Program-made: the position numbers and the translations under genes
Origin: Rhynchopus euleeides
Taxonomy: Eukaryota; Euglenozoa; Diplonemea; Diplonemida; Diplonemidae
Assembly (NCBI GenBank): GCA_963210315.1
Contig: OY723297.1
Location: forward strand, 1,550,001-1,614,000
DNA length: 64,000 nucleotides
Direction of reading: 5' to 3'
Notes under the pieces: generated by a model
The model's database searches: none
Told to the model about the DNA's origin: nothing
Seen by the model: only the letters and a program-made list of their open reading frames with translations
Shown here: piece after piece, positions 30,286 through 39,983 of the stretch
Layout: the number at the start of each line of letters is the position of its first letter
Numbering within the stretch: the stretch's first letter is position 1

Positions 30286-31786
30286 AGCTAAATCCGATAA
30301 CCCGTGTGTTGTGCACCCCCCCTTGTGCCGTTGGGGGGCAGGGCAAGGTGGAGAACCCACCCTGCCCCCCACGCCCTTCCTTCACACACACACCTGCCCA
30401 CTGAGGGTCCTTGGACTGCCAGCTGTCGGAACCGATTCTTACAGCTGCCGACCTCGGCATCCTCATGAATTCTTACTACATTTGCCCATTTTTCATCACT
30501 TCAGCCTAGCCGAATGCTGAAGAAATCATTCCGCTCTCCCCCTCTCCAAATTATCCCGAACCGATCTCTCCCCAGATTCCCCTTCCCGGGTGATGTGCCG
30601 TGTTGACATGTCCCCATGCGACGTTGACAAACGTGTCAATGCCGCAAGAGGGGACGAGAAGGGCACACCGCATCAAGAAAGTTGATGTTATTGCTGTTTT
30701 ATTTGCCTTATTGCATTTTCAATTCCTCCTGTGCTGTGCCAGAGGCGCACGTATTTTTTTTGCATGAGGTTTGCGAGGGAACCTCTCACAGGCATGGGGG
30801 GTTTTTTGCAACAGCGCGCCACAGCTGGCAGACACAGTCATCCCCTTCGCAGCGATGTGCCCCATTCGCAAAAAGCAACTGCCTAATGCGATGCCACGGC
30901 ACAGTCTGCTGATGACAGCCCGGTGATCATTTCATTGCATTGCCGGGCCACCGCACTGCACCTGCCAGCTCACGAACCGTGAAGCGTGCTGTGCGAAAAC
31001 CCCTCCCCCGCCTTTGTCTGGACTCCCTTGGTTTACTTTTTTGCAGCACCTCAAGGCGACAGACCATCACACCACTCCTTTCCCCCCTGTTGATTGGCCA
31101 GCCAGTTTGCCCCTGGCACGCGGCCCTCCACCCGCAGCACGCCTCTCACCGTTGAACCACGGTGTGGGTGCTGGAGCTCGCTCACCGCCTTCCCGTATGG
31201 CAGGATGGTGGGGTCGGGTGAGGTGGGGTCTGTGCAGGCAAACAGCGGCCATATTGCTCGTCAAAAAATATCACAAAACGCGTTTTGTCACGATTTTCAA
31301 AACAAGTGCACACTGGGGGCCTTATCACCCCATCCGAAGGGGGGGGCTGGGGTCTCCACTTCTGCGAGCCCAATAGCAAGCAGAGAATTCAAGAATTTCA
31401 AATGAACAACACCCTCCTGTGTGTGGGGTTCCTTTCGCGCAGATTTCTTCTCTCTGATGCACACCAGACAACAGGTCATAGGAACATACATCCTGTCGCC
31501 GTAGTAGGGGTCGGAGAGCAGGAAGCTACAACCAGCCGTGAATAGCGGACACACAACACCGGTGAACGAAACGAAACGGAAGAGACCCTCCCCCTCCCCC
31601 CACTCCCTACCCCCCATCCCGTCCCACCTCCACCCGCCCCCCACGCAAAAAATAGTGCTGTGTTCTTCGGGGAAGCAGCTGCCGCCACCGGTGTGCAGTT
31701 TGTGAAGACCCACCCCCGGCGGTTTTGCCTCATCGCACCCTCCCACCCCACCAGATGGCGAGCGGGGCGCTGCCCTGCACCGCCCG
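30286..31786. other. Intergenic, no gene recognised
   Basis: Mixed composition with several short frames of no domain character. The end holds CACCCTCCCACCCCACCAG (to 31754), an acceptor-like site 33 bases before the next ATG. Confidence 0.4.
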
Positions 31787-33148
31787 ATGCTCCAGGCAGT
31801 GCTTGAGGCAGCCATCGGGAGCACATCCGGCTTCAGCGAGGAGGATGTGATCGGATTCCTCGAGCTCAGCCTCCCCGTCGAATGGGGGGGCCTGGCGGGT
31901 GCCTCTGCAGAGTCGGGGCTCGATGCCGACCTGGTTCGTGATTTGTTCAGCACGCTGGACGTGGAGGAGGCGGGTGTCCTGCAGGTGGAGCAGGTCATGG
32001 AGCTCGCCGACGCCTTCCTCAGCGTCGCAGGGGGCTGCGGCGGCAGCGCCGCCAGCGCCTCGCCCCCGCCCCCACCCCCGCCACCCGACACCCTCGCACG
32101 CACCTACCTCACACGCCTCCGATTCTACTCCCGGCACGGCGTCAGCTCCATGCGCGCCACCGCTACACCCCCCACCGCACCCCACACACACGCCCGCCCC
32201 GCCGCCTCCACCACCTCCACCACCGCCACCGCACCCTCCCGGAGCGTGGAGGTGCAGACCGAAGCTGCTGCGGCCGCCCCAAAGTCGATGCCATATAAAC
32301 ACTGGGTGGAGGGGGGGCAGGGGGGCACGCCCGTCCAGCAGCCCCTGCAGTACTCCGGCGCAGCGGAGGCTGCAACGGCAGCTGCTGCCTCTGCTGCTGC
32401 TGCTGATGGGATGTACGAGGCCCTCCCCACCCCTGCTGGGGGCGAGGAGCAGCACCGCCACGGCGGGGAAGCCGCACCACTCTGCCTCGTTGCGGGGCAC
32501 CAGGTGATGGCCGAATCGCTGGCGGAGTTCCTGGCGCTGAACCTCGGGGGCCTCCGTGCGCGCCACCTCCGCGGCGTCGCTGCGCTGGCTCCCGAGATGC
32601 GGAGCCGGATGGACGGGCGCGTGCGTGCCATGCGGATGTGGTGCCGAGGGTACCTCCGTGTCTCCGCTGCTCTGCGCTTCCAGAGGGCGGGGAAATTGCA
32701 CGTCTCGCGTGCCGACAGCTTTGACGAGGGTGCTGCGACCCAGGGGGGTGGCGGCTGTGGCGGTGGCGCGATGTACTACATCCCCGACGCGAGGCTCCGG
32801 GAGGGGCTGCGTGAGTTTCTGGCGCACACCACTGCCGCCCTCGAGAAGAGCCCCCACTCTGTGCGTGTCACCCGCACCTTCGCAGGCCACCTCCAGACCC
32901 TCGCATCGCTGCTGCGGTATCCCCAGCGCGGGCAGGCGGTGGGTGATGCGGCGGCGCCTGGCTGGACCCCCGGCACCCCGAGGCACACAGAGAGGCGGCT
33001 GAACGTGCGCCGGTATGGCGTGGCAGGCGGTGCCAGGGATGACACGCGCGCCCTCAGCAGAGCCCTCGCCGCGGCAAGCGAGATGGGCGCCGAAGTCTAT
33101 TTCCCGAAGGGGCACTACACATTCCAGGAGATGGGGCCTGCGGTGTGA
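31787..33148 (+). CDS. Unknown protein with EF-hand-like start and truncated pectate-lyase-3-like end (453 aa)
   Basis: Residues ~45-80 (ADLVRDLFSTLDVEEAGVL, then VEQVMELADAF) read like a calcium-binding EF-hand pair with a weak loop. An Ala/Thr/Pro-rich linker follows. Residues ~225-390 are helical (SLAEFLALNLGGLRARHLRG, LREGLREFLAHTTAALEK) and unrecognised. The last ~50 residues, RRLNVRRYGVAGGARDDTRAL and then VYFPKGHYTF, match the opening of the Pectate_lyase_3 family (NVxxYGAxGDGxxDDTxAL, then vxFPxGxY). The protein then stops after ten more residues, so the right-handed beta-helix is absent. Either the gene is truncated or a downstream exon was lost, or only this cap was recruited. No GTATG...ACAG intron restores the domain in the next 150 bases. 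Confidence 0.65.
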   Translation: MLQAVLEAAIGSTSGFSEEDVIGFLELSLPVEWGGLAGASAESGLDADLVRDLFSTLDVEEAGVLQVEQVMELADAFLSVAGGCGGSAASASPPPPPPPPDTLARTYLTRLRFYSRHGVSSMRATATPPTAPHTHARPAASTTSTTATAPSRSVEVQTEAAAAAPKSMPYKHWVEGGQGGTPVQQPLQYSGAAEAATAAAASAAAADGMYEALPTPAGGEEQHRHGGEAAPLCLVAGHQVMAESLAEFLALNLGGLRARHLRGVAALAPEMRSRMDGRVRAMRMWCRGYLRVSAALRFQRAGKLHVSRADSFDEGAATQGGGGCGGGAMYYIPDARLREGLREFLAHTTAALEKSPHSVRVTRTFAGHLQTLASLLRYPQRGQAVGDAAAPGWTPGTPRHTERRLNVRRYGVAGGARDDTRALSRALAAASEMGAEVYFPKGHYTFQEMGPAV

Positions 33149-33304
33149 GAGGGGGGGGGTGGGTGGGTGTAGGTTATGCCGACAGTGTTGGGGGGGGGGG
33201 GGAGATGTCAACTTACATCACCACCCCCCTCCCCTGATTTTCTCAAAAAAACAAAGGTGTGCCCCTTCTGTGCCAGAGGTGTGTGCCATCCCCCCCCCCC
33301 CCTA

Positions 33305-34637
33305 GGGGGGGTCATAAGCCCGTACAAAACCACATTTTTCAACATACCATCAGAACCGCCCTAATACCTGATCTGACCCGAAAATCCGACCCATACCCCC
33401 CCGGAAACCGTCTGGAGCCCACTTGTGACACCTGATGCGCACTTTTGTGATGATTTTTTGGGGTCCTAAAAAATGTACCTCAGTTTCGTACCTTGCCTTT
33501 GTACCTGAACCACTCCCGACCGCAGTATTTCGTTCTTTGCAAGGAAAGGGTATCACTACGCTCACCCAGCACGCCGAGCAACACATGCCGTGTGCCTAGG
33601 GCCTCGCAGAGGTGTCAGATGCTGCTGCAGAGGGGTACCTTGCTCGAAAGACGCTCGCCAAACGGGAGATGTGCGGGGTCCCGGCAGAGAGCGTTGTGGC
33701 AGACCTGCGTCAGAAGAAAACGGCACACGACATCCGTGAGGCGACATTATTTCGGGCGCTCCGTCGGGCTGGGTACATAGGAGAGCGAGTGGGACGTGGT
33801 GACGACAGATATATGCAGTGGTGCATCAACTGCACGCACGTGCGAAAAGCGGCGTTCCTTGCTGGCCAAGAAAGATGTCACCTGCACTCCTACTCCTCCC
33901 ACTCCTCCTGCTCCTACCCCTACACCAACTGATGTGGGCAGTGAGTGATGGCAGCTCCAGAGCAGCAGATGATCTAGGAAGCGATGAGCGGGTCAGCCGG
34001 GCAGACTACCCCAGTCCGTACCGGAAGTACGAAGCGTTGCGGGCCCGCCACCACCGCCTCCAGGAGAGGACCCGAGGATTAAGAGTAGGGTTGTACAACG
34101 CCAGGGGAGAGTATTCCCCTGGCGTTGAGACATCCCTGACGATCTTGCGGTCGCACTGTGGGGGTTGAGTCGGCAGGCAGATGCCTATCCAATGACTTTG
34201 TTGAGTCCTCACATGGTACACTCTCATACGTGCTGTTGAGACTGCGTGGTGTACTACACCCAGAAGGTGGCTGAACTCATTCAGCTGGCGCAACAACACA
34301 ACATTCCCACCAATCAGGTACAAGAAAGACCTTGCCGAGGCACTGGGGAGGCAACATCGTGCCACCTGAGCCGGAACCACCGCAGAAAAGGCAAAGAACG
34401 AAATATTGCGGTCGGGAGTGGTTCAGGTACAAAGGCAAGGTACGAAACTGAGGTACATTTTTTAGGACCCCAAAAAATCATCACAAAAGTGCGCATCAGG
34501 TGTCACAAGTGGGCTCCAGACGGTTTCCGGGGGGGTATGGGTCGGATTTTCGGGTCAGATCAGGTATTAGGGCGGTTCTGATGGTATGTTGAAATTTTTG
34601 GTATTTGTACGTTTTTAGGGGGGCTTATGACCCCCCC
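33305..34637. mobile_element. TIR DNA transposon remnant, ~1.33 kb
   Basis: Inverted repeats of about 240 bases (33305-33542 and 34396-34637) are nearly identical. Their tips read GGGGGGGTCATAAGCCC and are flanked on both sides by TA, as expected for Tc1/mariner-type insertion. The inner ~850 bases hold only broken frames. One of them (33612-33932) has a helix-turn-helix-like segment. A small perfect hairpin, CGCCAGGGGAGAGTATTCCC and onward, lies near 34100-34126. I consider it a decayed Tc1/mariner-like element or a non-autonomous relative. Confidence 0.8.
33612..33932 (+). pseudogene. Possible transposase N-terminal fragment
   Basis: An open frame without ATG inside the TIR element. The stretch VPAESVVADLRQKKTAHDI and then EATLFRALRRAGYIGERV resembles the second helix-turn-helix of Tc1-like transposases (S/T-x-x-T-V/L-x-R-x-L-R-x-x-G-Y). 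No DDE/D catalytic core follows. Past residue ~90 it translates TCC repeats. Confidence 0.35.
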
Positions 34638-34662
34638 TACCCCCCCCCCCCCTATCCTGTGA

Positions 34663-34711
34663 GGTGCTGGGAGATTTACTTTTCCATTCCCTCTCGACGA
34701 TCAAACCCCCC
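34663..34711 (+). repeat. 49-base dispersed repeat, copy 2
   Basis: Identical to 25741-25790. Here it is bracketed by a direct repeat CCCTATCCTGTGAG (34650-34663 and 34708-34721), which looks like a target duplication of about 13 bases. This supports the idea that the 49-mer moved. Confidence 0.75.
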
Positions 34712-34721
34712 TATCCTGTGA

Positions 34722-35379
34722 GTGGGGGCGGGGGAGGGGGCGGACAAGCCTCCATTCTATTCTACACGGAAAGGCCCCCACCCCCTGACCCCCCCCGTAT
34801 GTATTCTCAAAATGCCCTACTCTACGCTGCGCGCCCTGCGTGTGAGCCTGTATGGGGGCTTCTTCGTTGTACTCTATCCCATCTTTTGTTGTGCCTGGCT
34901 TGTGTATGATGTGTGTGCTGCAGCGGATATCGCATCGACGAGTGGAGATCACATGGCAGGGGGCAGGGTGGGGCGATTTGTGTGTTGTGTGCATCTCCAC
35001 TCCTCTACTTTCTAAAAAGATTCGTGTGTGGCTGCGGGGGTGGATGGGGGGGGGGGGTCAGGCAGGGGTGACGGCGTATCCCCCACCCCAAAGGGCCAAC
35101 GCACCAGCGTATCGAAAGAGAAAAAAACGGGGAACCTGTATTAAACAGCAAATGCCACCACACTCCACATGTCCTTTTCTCTGTCTCTCGCAAAGAAGCA
35201 GCCCGCCCCAACACCCCACCCCACCCTACCCACACCCACTCCTTTGTCAGGGGCATGTCTCGCTTTCTCTGCTCACTTCAGTGAAGGCGTCTCCACAACG
35301 TTTTGCTTCAAATCCGAAGAGAACACATTGGGTTGAAGATACCCTGCATTCTGCTGCTCTGCAGGCTAGGCGGAGGGCG
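34722..35379 (+). other. Intergenic upstream of the GTPase gene
   Basis: No supported frame before the ATG at 35380. CTTTCTCTGCTCACTTCAG ends at 35280, an acceptor-like site 100 bases upstream. A second candidate (GCTCTGCAG, 35363) is nearer. Confidence 0.35.
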
Positions 35380-36756
35380 ATGGACGTCTGCCTGCTTCTG
35401 TGCGACACAGCTGACAGCCAGCACATCACGGTCGACCCCGACGACACCGCTAGCCACCTCCGCCGGAAAGCCGCAGATCTCCTCTGGCCTGGCGAAGGCT
35501 TCTTGCATACCCCACCAGATGCCGTGTGCCCGGAGGTGCTGCACGACAGATGCCTCTGCGCTATCACACTCCAACTTGGCAGCCCTGACGGTGCCAACCT
35601 GCACGATGCACAACGCCTCGCAGACACCGCCCTCTCTGAGGGTGACGTGGTGGAGGTGCGTCTGCGCCCCGCACAGACACCCCCCTTTAAAGTGGTCTTT
35701 GCGGGGGACCCCGGTGTCGGGAAAACCTCGTTTGTGCAGCGCGTCACAACATCCACAGCCTCGGGTGATGCACAGGATGGGGCCACAGGTTCCGTATGTT
35801 CCTGGGGGTGGGGTGGGGTGGGGCCTCATGCCGGGAGATGAAGGCATCCCCGCAGGAGCCGTGGTGTTGTTGTGGTGGGGGGGTGGGGGGGTGAGCCCTT
35901 CTTTCTTTTGTCCCGGAGGGAGAGACAAGGGTGAATAGGGCCACATGCGCCCGATTCTCTGGTGTTGTTTTTTTTGGGGGGAGAACACTCAAAACCCGGT
36001 TGTTCGCACCCCCCCTTCCCCTTCCCCTTCCTCCTCAACCTCGACGCGCTTTTCAACAGGACCGGGTTGTGATGGAGACAAACCGCGGGGGGGTTCTTTT
36101 TGACGTCCACGATCTGCCGAACATGATGCACCGATTCGCACCCCTCCGGTATGATGCGTGAGACCCTGCAAGGCTGTTCGGTGTGCTGTCGAACGTCTCT
36201 GCGCTGCTGCAAGGGGCTGGGGGGGGTGGGGGGTGTGGGGTAGGGGTGGGTTGCGGCGTCTCTCGATGTGCACCCACACCCCACCCCCACCCTCCGTGGC
36301 ACGGTCAGGAGTATCACGCTCCTGTGCAGGCAGACCCATGATTAACTCCCCCGCCACAGGGACCTATATTATCTCGATGCGGCGGCAGCTGTTGTGATGT
36401 ACGACAGGACACAGCGGTGCTCTATGAGGAATTGTGTTAGCTGGTGCCGCGACGTTTCACGGGTGGCGCCAAATGCCGTCATTGCTGTGGTTGCAAATAA
36501 ATGCGATGTGCCGGAGCCGTTTCGACGGCGTTCAGACGTCTTCATACGCCGTGGACACATCATCGGAGACATCTCTGTGCAGACAGGGGTGGGTGTGTGG
36601 GAGGTGATGCTGGATATTGCGCGCAGGCTGGTGCGCGACCAGAGCCTCTGCATGCTGTCGACATCACCCTGCCCCGCAGTGCCAACCACCGCCCCGTGGG
36701 CATCGCTGACACCGCACCAGATCCCCGCGGGCGCTGCCCTCTTGCCAGCAGAGTGA
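35380..36756 (+). CDS. Ubiquitin-like domain + divergent Ran-like GTPase, 3 exons (299 aa)
   Basis: Exons 35380-35793, 36060-36148 and 36360-36756 join in frame (phases 0 and 2). Both introns are GTATG...ACAG (266 and 211 bases). Residues 1-~105 form a ubiquitin-like domain (MDVCLLLCD, ITVDPDDTASHLRRKAADLL, LADTALSEGDVVEVRL). Then a G domain: P-loop GDPGVGKTSFVQR; METNRGGVLFDV, matching the HTNRGPIKFNV segment of Ran; LRDLYYLDAAAAVVMYD; SWCRDVSRVAPNAVIAVVANKCD, where NKCD is the guanine-specificity motif and the W-x-R-D-x-x-R-V spacing is Ran-like; and ISVQTG...LDIARRLVRD. The G3 DTAGQE is replaced by VHDLPNMM, so GTP hydrolysis is probably lost or altered. Ran's acidic DEDDDL tail is absent. 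It is a divergent Ran relative, not the housekeeping copy. Confidence 0.8.
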
Positions 36757-37511
36757 ATATATGGGAGGCATCCGCTTTGTTGCATGGCTCGACCACTGCC
36801 CCATGTGTGGCATGTGGCACCGCCAGACCTGTGCCCAGGTGGCGGCGGAGGCAACACCGAGCCCTCTTCATTATGCCTCCTTACCAGCGCACCATGAGAG
36901 GCCCTGTTGGTGTGTGTGGTGGATGCGTTATTGGGTTTGTTTCAGCGACCCTGAGTGCAGTGATGTTCAACGTGTTTGTTCCCATTGTATGTGCATGTCA
37001 TTTCCTTGGGTGTCTCATGTGGCAGGGTGGTCGTCGGTGTCAAAAAAATCCGTGATCTCGCCTGTGTGTGACAGTGGAAGATGTTATACCATTATACAGC
37101 TTTCGCTCGGTGCGACCAGCAAGGGTGTTCTCGCGATCGACGAATACCCGCTGGTTCTTCTCTCCCCTTTCTGATTTGCAGACACAAAGTTTCTGCCGAT
37201 GAGTTGTGCCGAAGGAACACTGGTGATCCCTTCACTGTCACACACACACACTTGAGTTGGCCCCACATTCTAACCCGAGTGGGGTCACCGCTGCAACGCA
37301 GGAGGGGAGCGGGGCGAAGATCTGCACAGGGTCTACCCGCTACCAACGTGATCACCACTCGCACCCTCCCCCCCCTCCCGTTTTTGTTGAGAACTACAGT
37401 CTTTGCTGTTGCATGCCATGCCTCTGTCCCCTCCTCCTCCCACCCACCCACGGCGCGGTGCGCCTTTTGATTGTGCCAGCCGCCACCCCCTCTGGCAGGT
37501 GGTGCACTGGG
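36757..37511 (+). other. Intergenic between the two ubiquitin-like genes
   Basis: No gene recognised. C/T-rich tracts at about 37365-37385 and 37425-37455 lead to GTGCCAG (37480) and CTGGCAG (37499), acceptor-like sites 12-32 bases before the next ATG. Confidence 0.4.
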
Positions 37512-39188
37512 ATGGAGGTCTTCGTGGCAGACCCGGGGACAGACGGGCACCATGCGCTGGACATTCGGGAGACTGACACCGTGGGGGACGTATGCAACCG
37601 TGCAGCCGATGCTCTCGGGCTGGCAGATGTCCATTTTTCCGTCGACGGGGTTGAGCTTGTTGATGGAGACGAGCCAGCGGCAGGGTGTGAGCTGTTGAGC
37701 AGCGGCAGCGTACTGGAGGTGCTTGTTGGTGTTGCGGGCTGCATCGACCAGATCCGCAGGGGGGCAAAGCTCGGCTCCCTGCCGACATGGGTGTGCGACA
37801 ACGAGGCGTGTGTCCTGGCTGCTGTGGAGCTATGCCCGAGTAACTTTGCCGCTGCCAGCCACAGGCTGCAAACTTCCGCCCTTTTCTTGCAGGAGGCGGT
37901 GCAGGTGCGCCACACCGTGACGCGCTACGTGGCAAAGGAGGTGATGCTGGACGTGGCTAGCGCCGTGTCAGGAACCCTGTTCTTTTCCTTTTTTGACAGC
38001 AATCCCACGGTGGCTGGCGACCGTGCTTTCATGCAGGCGCTGATGCCCTTCCATTCATTGCTCCTGTCGCACGCAACAGCAGAGTTGCGCAGCGACCCGG
38101 ATCTCGTATTCTCGGCTGTGCAACACGGGTGCTACGGAGCGGAGCTGAGATACGCAAGCGAATCACTGCGGAACAACCGTGACTTTGTGCTGCGGTGCGT
38201 CAAGGAGAAAGGCCTTGCCCTCGACTACGCACCGCAGTGTATGAAGGATGATGAGGATATAGTCACCGCAGGGCAACTTGGGCGCCTTTGAGTATACAGT
38301 GACAGGCTGCGTGGTGATGCGGCCTTCGTCAAGAAACTGGTTCTCTTGCGGGGTTCCACAACCTTGATTAAGATGGCGTCAAAGCGCCTTCGAGGCGATG
38401 TTGGCTTCCTGACAGAGATACACAAAGAAGGCCTCACTATCAATCTCGGGACGACACCGGATCACGTCCGAGACAACCGTGAGTTTGTGGCACAACTCGT
38501 CGCAGCCCGTGGTTGTGACCTAGCCCATGCGAGCCCCCGCCTGCAGGCCGACCATGACATCGTGCGCGCTGCAGTGCGCAATGACCCCAGTGCCCTGCAG
38601 CACGCGGCGCTTGAGCTGCGCAGCTGTGAGGCCTTGGTGACTGAGCTGCCAGCGGACTGCATGGAGTTTGCCACTGACTCTGTGCGCGTGCTGCAGCTGG
38701 TGCGAAACCAAGAGTTCTATCTCGCACGGCAGCACCTGGGCCGGCGCCGCAACAAGGCCCTCGTGTGGGAGGCTGTGCGGATCAACTGGAGGGCCTTCGC
38801 CTGCGCCCATAGGGATCTGCGCGGGGATGCGGACTTTGCAAGGCGATGTGTGGCGGTGCACGGCGGCTGCTTCGCGCACGTGAGCCAGCATCTGCGGTGC
38901 CGCAGCCTGGCGCTGCTGGCTCTGCAGACAGACGGCAACATGTTGGCGCACTACGATGCGAAGCTGTGCAATGACCCCGAGGTGGTGCGGGCCGCGGTGA
39001 AGGCCTCACCGGGTGCGTTTGAACACGCATCGAAAAGGCTGCGGTCGCGCCGTGACATGGTACTGCATTGTGTGTGGCACGGGAGCAACCGGCACCACGC
39101 CCTGGCACATGCCAATGACCCATGCGTGCTGCTGTATGCTGTGATGTGGTACATCCTGAACTGGTGTCTCTGGTTCTGGGTCTTCTGA
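37512..39188 (+). pseudogene. Ubiquitin-like domain + DUF4116 repeat protein, interrupted by TGA
   Basis: Residues 1-~75 are a ubiquitin-like domain (MEVFVADPG, LDIRETDTVGDVCNRAADAL, LLSSGSVLEVLV). From about residue 110 to the end, DUF4116-type helical repeats occur (LRYASESLRNNRDFVLRCV, LAHASPRLQADHDIVRAAV, FEHASKRLRSRRDMVLHCV). The product ends with a hydrophobic WYILNWCLWFWVF tail. An in-frame TGA at 38289-38291 splits 259 upstream codons from 298 downstream codons in the same frame, and repeats continue on both sides. The only GTATG...ACAG pairs spanning the stop (38239-38299 or -38305) would shift the frame. It is either a young pseudogene, a sequence error or a readthrough site. Two shorter genes are also possible: the downstream part has an ATG at 38373. 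Confidence 0.7.
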
Positions 39189-39983
39189 GGGCATTGCGAC
39201 ACAACGCTGTTTCTGCCAGAACGCGAAAGGAGTAAATTTACAATATTTCTACGCGTGCCACTCAGTTCTGCCAACCGTGCTACCCCTTCAGGCGAAGGTT
39301 GGGAAGTGTATGGAAGCGCCAACGCGTCAAACGAAATACAACGAGTCCAGAAAGAGATGAATGCCTAAAATGATACATTTTCTTTGCCAGTTCGGCGTAA
39401 CGAACGATACTACACCTTGCGGTTGGGTGTGGTCCTTCGTTTGGACTTTTGCCCCCTCCCCCCTTCTCACATGTTAGTTCCACTAGCCTGATTTCTCGCG
39501 GCAGCTTTTGCCGACAACCCACCGAATGCACACGCTGAGGGTGTGCCATGCAACCTGCCACGGCACGCCCCAGAAAACACCAACGTAGGCCTTGTTTCGG
39601 ATTTCTTTGCACAGCCTCTCTTGGCACATCAGCTTCTTGTTTGGCGTGCCTCTGCGTGCGCTGGTTGGGCCCGCCATGAGCCTGGGTCGCCATAGCCGGC
39701 CTCTCGATTCAGACACGGCCCACCCCACCCGCCCGCGGACACCCACTGACTCTAACCCGTCAACTACCCTGTAGGATGGGGCACAGCTGCGGGTCACCTG
39801 CCCGGCCGATATCTTCATCTTTCCTTCTTTTCTGACACCGCCCCCACGCCCCCCACCCCGCTTCCCCCACCCCACTAGTTTTTCGCTCCTCCAAAGCGCC
39901 AGCCAGTTTCCTCCAAACAACGGACCGGCCTGCCCTCCCCCAACCCCACCCCCAGCACACTGAAACACAAAGGCAACGGCGGG
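39189..39983. other. Intergenic, no feature recognised
   Basis: Mixed composition and short frames only. A C-rich tract (39838-39958) with CCCCCAG precedes the next gene. Confidence 0.4.

Noticed and set aside
29005..30372. 455-codon minus-strand frame opposite the tyrosinase
   Set aside because: Shadow frame; the + strand carries all copper-ligand motifs.
38289..38291. Selenocysteine codon
   Set aside because: The DUF4116 context has no redox centre and I see no SECIS-like hairpin I can support.
38239..38305. Intron removing the TGA in the DUF4116 gene
   Set aside because: The available GTATG and ACAG sites give 61 or 67 bases, which would shift the downstream frame out of the repeat coding.
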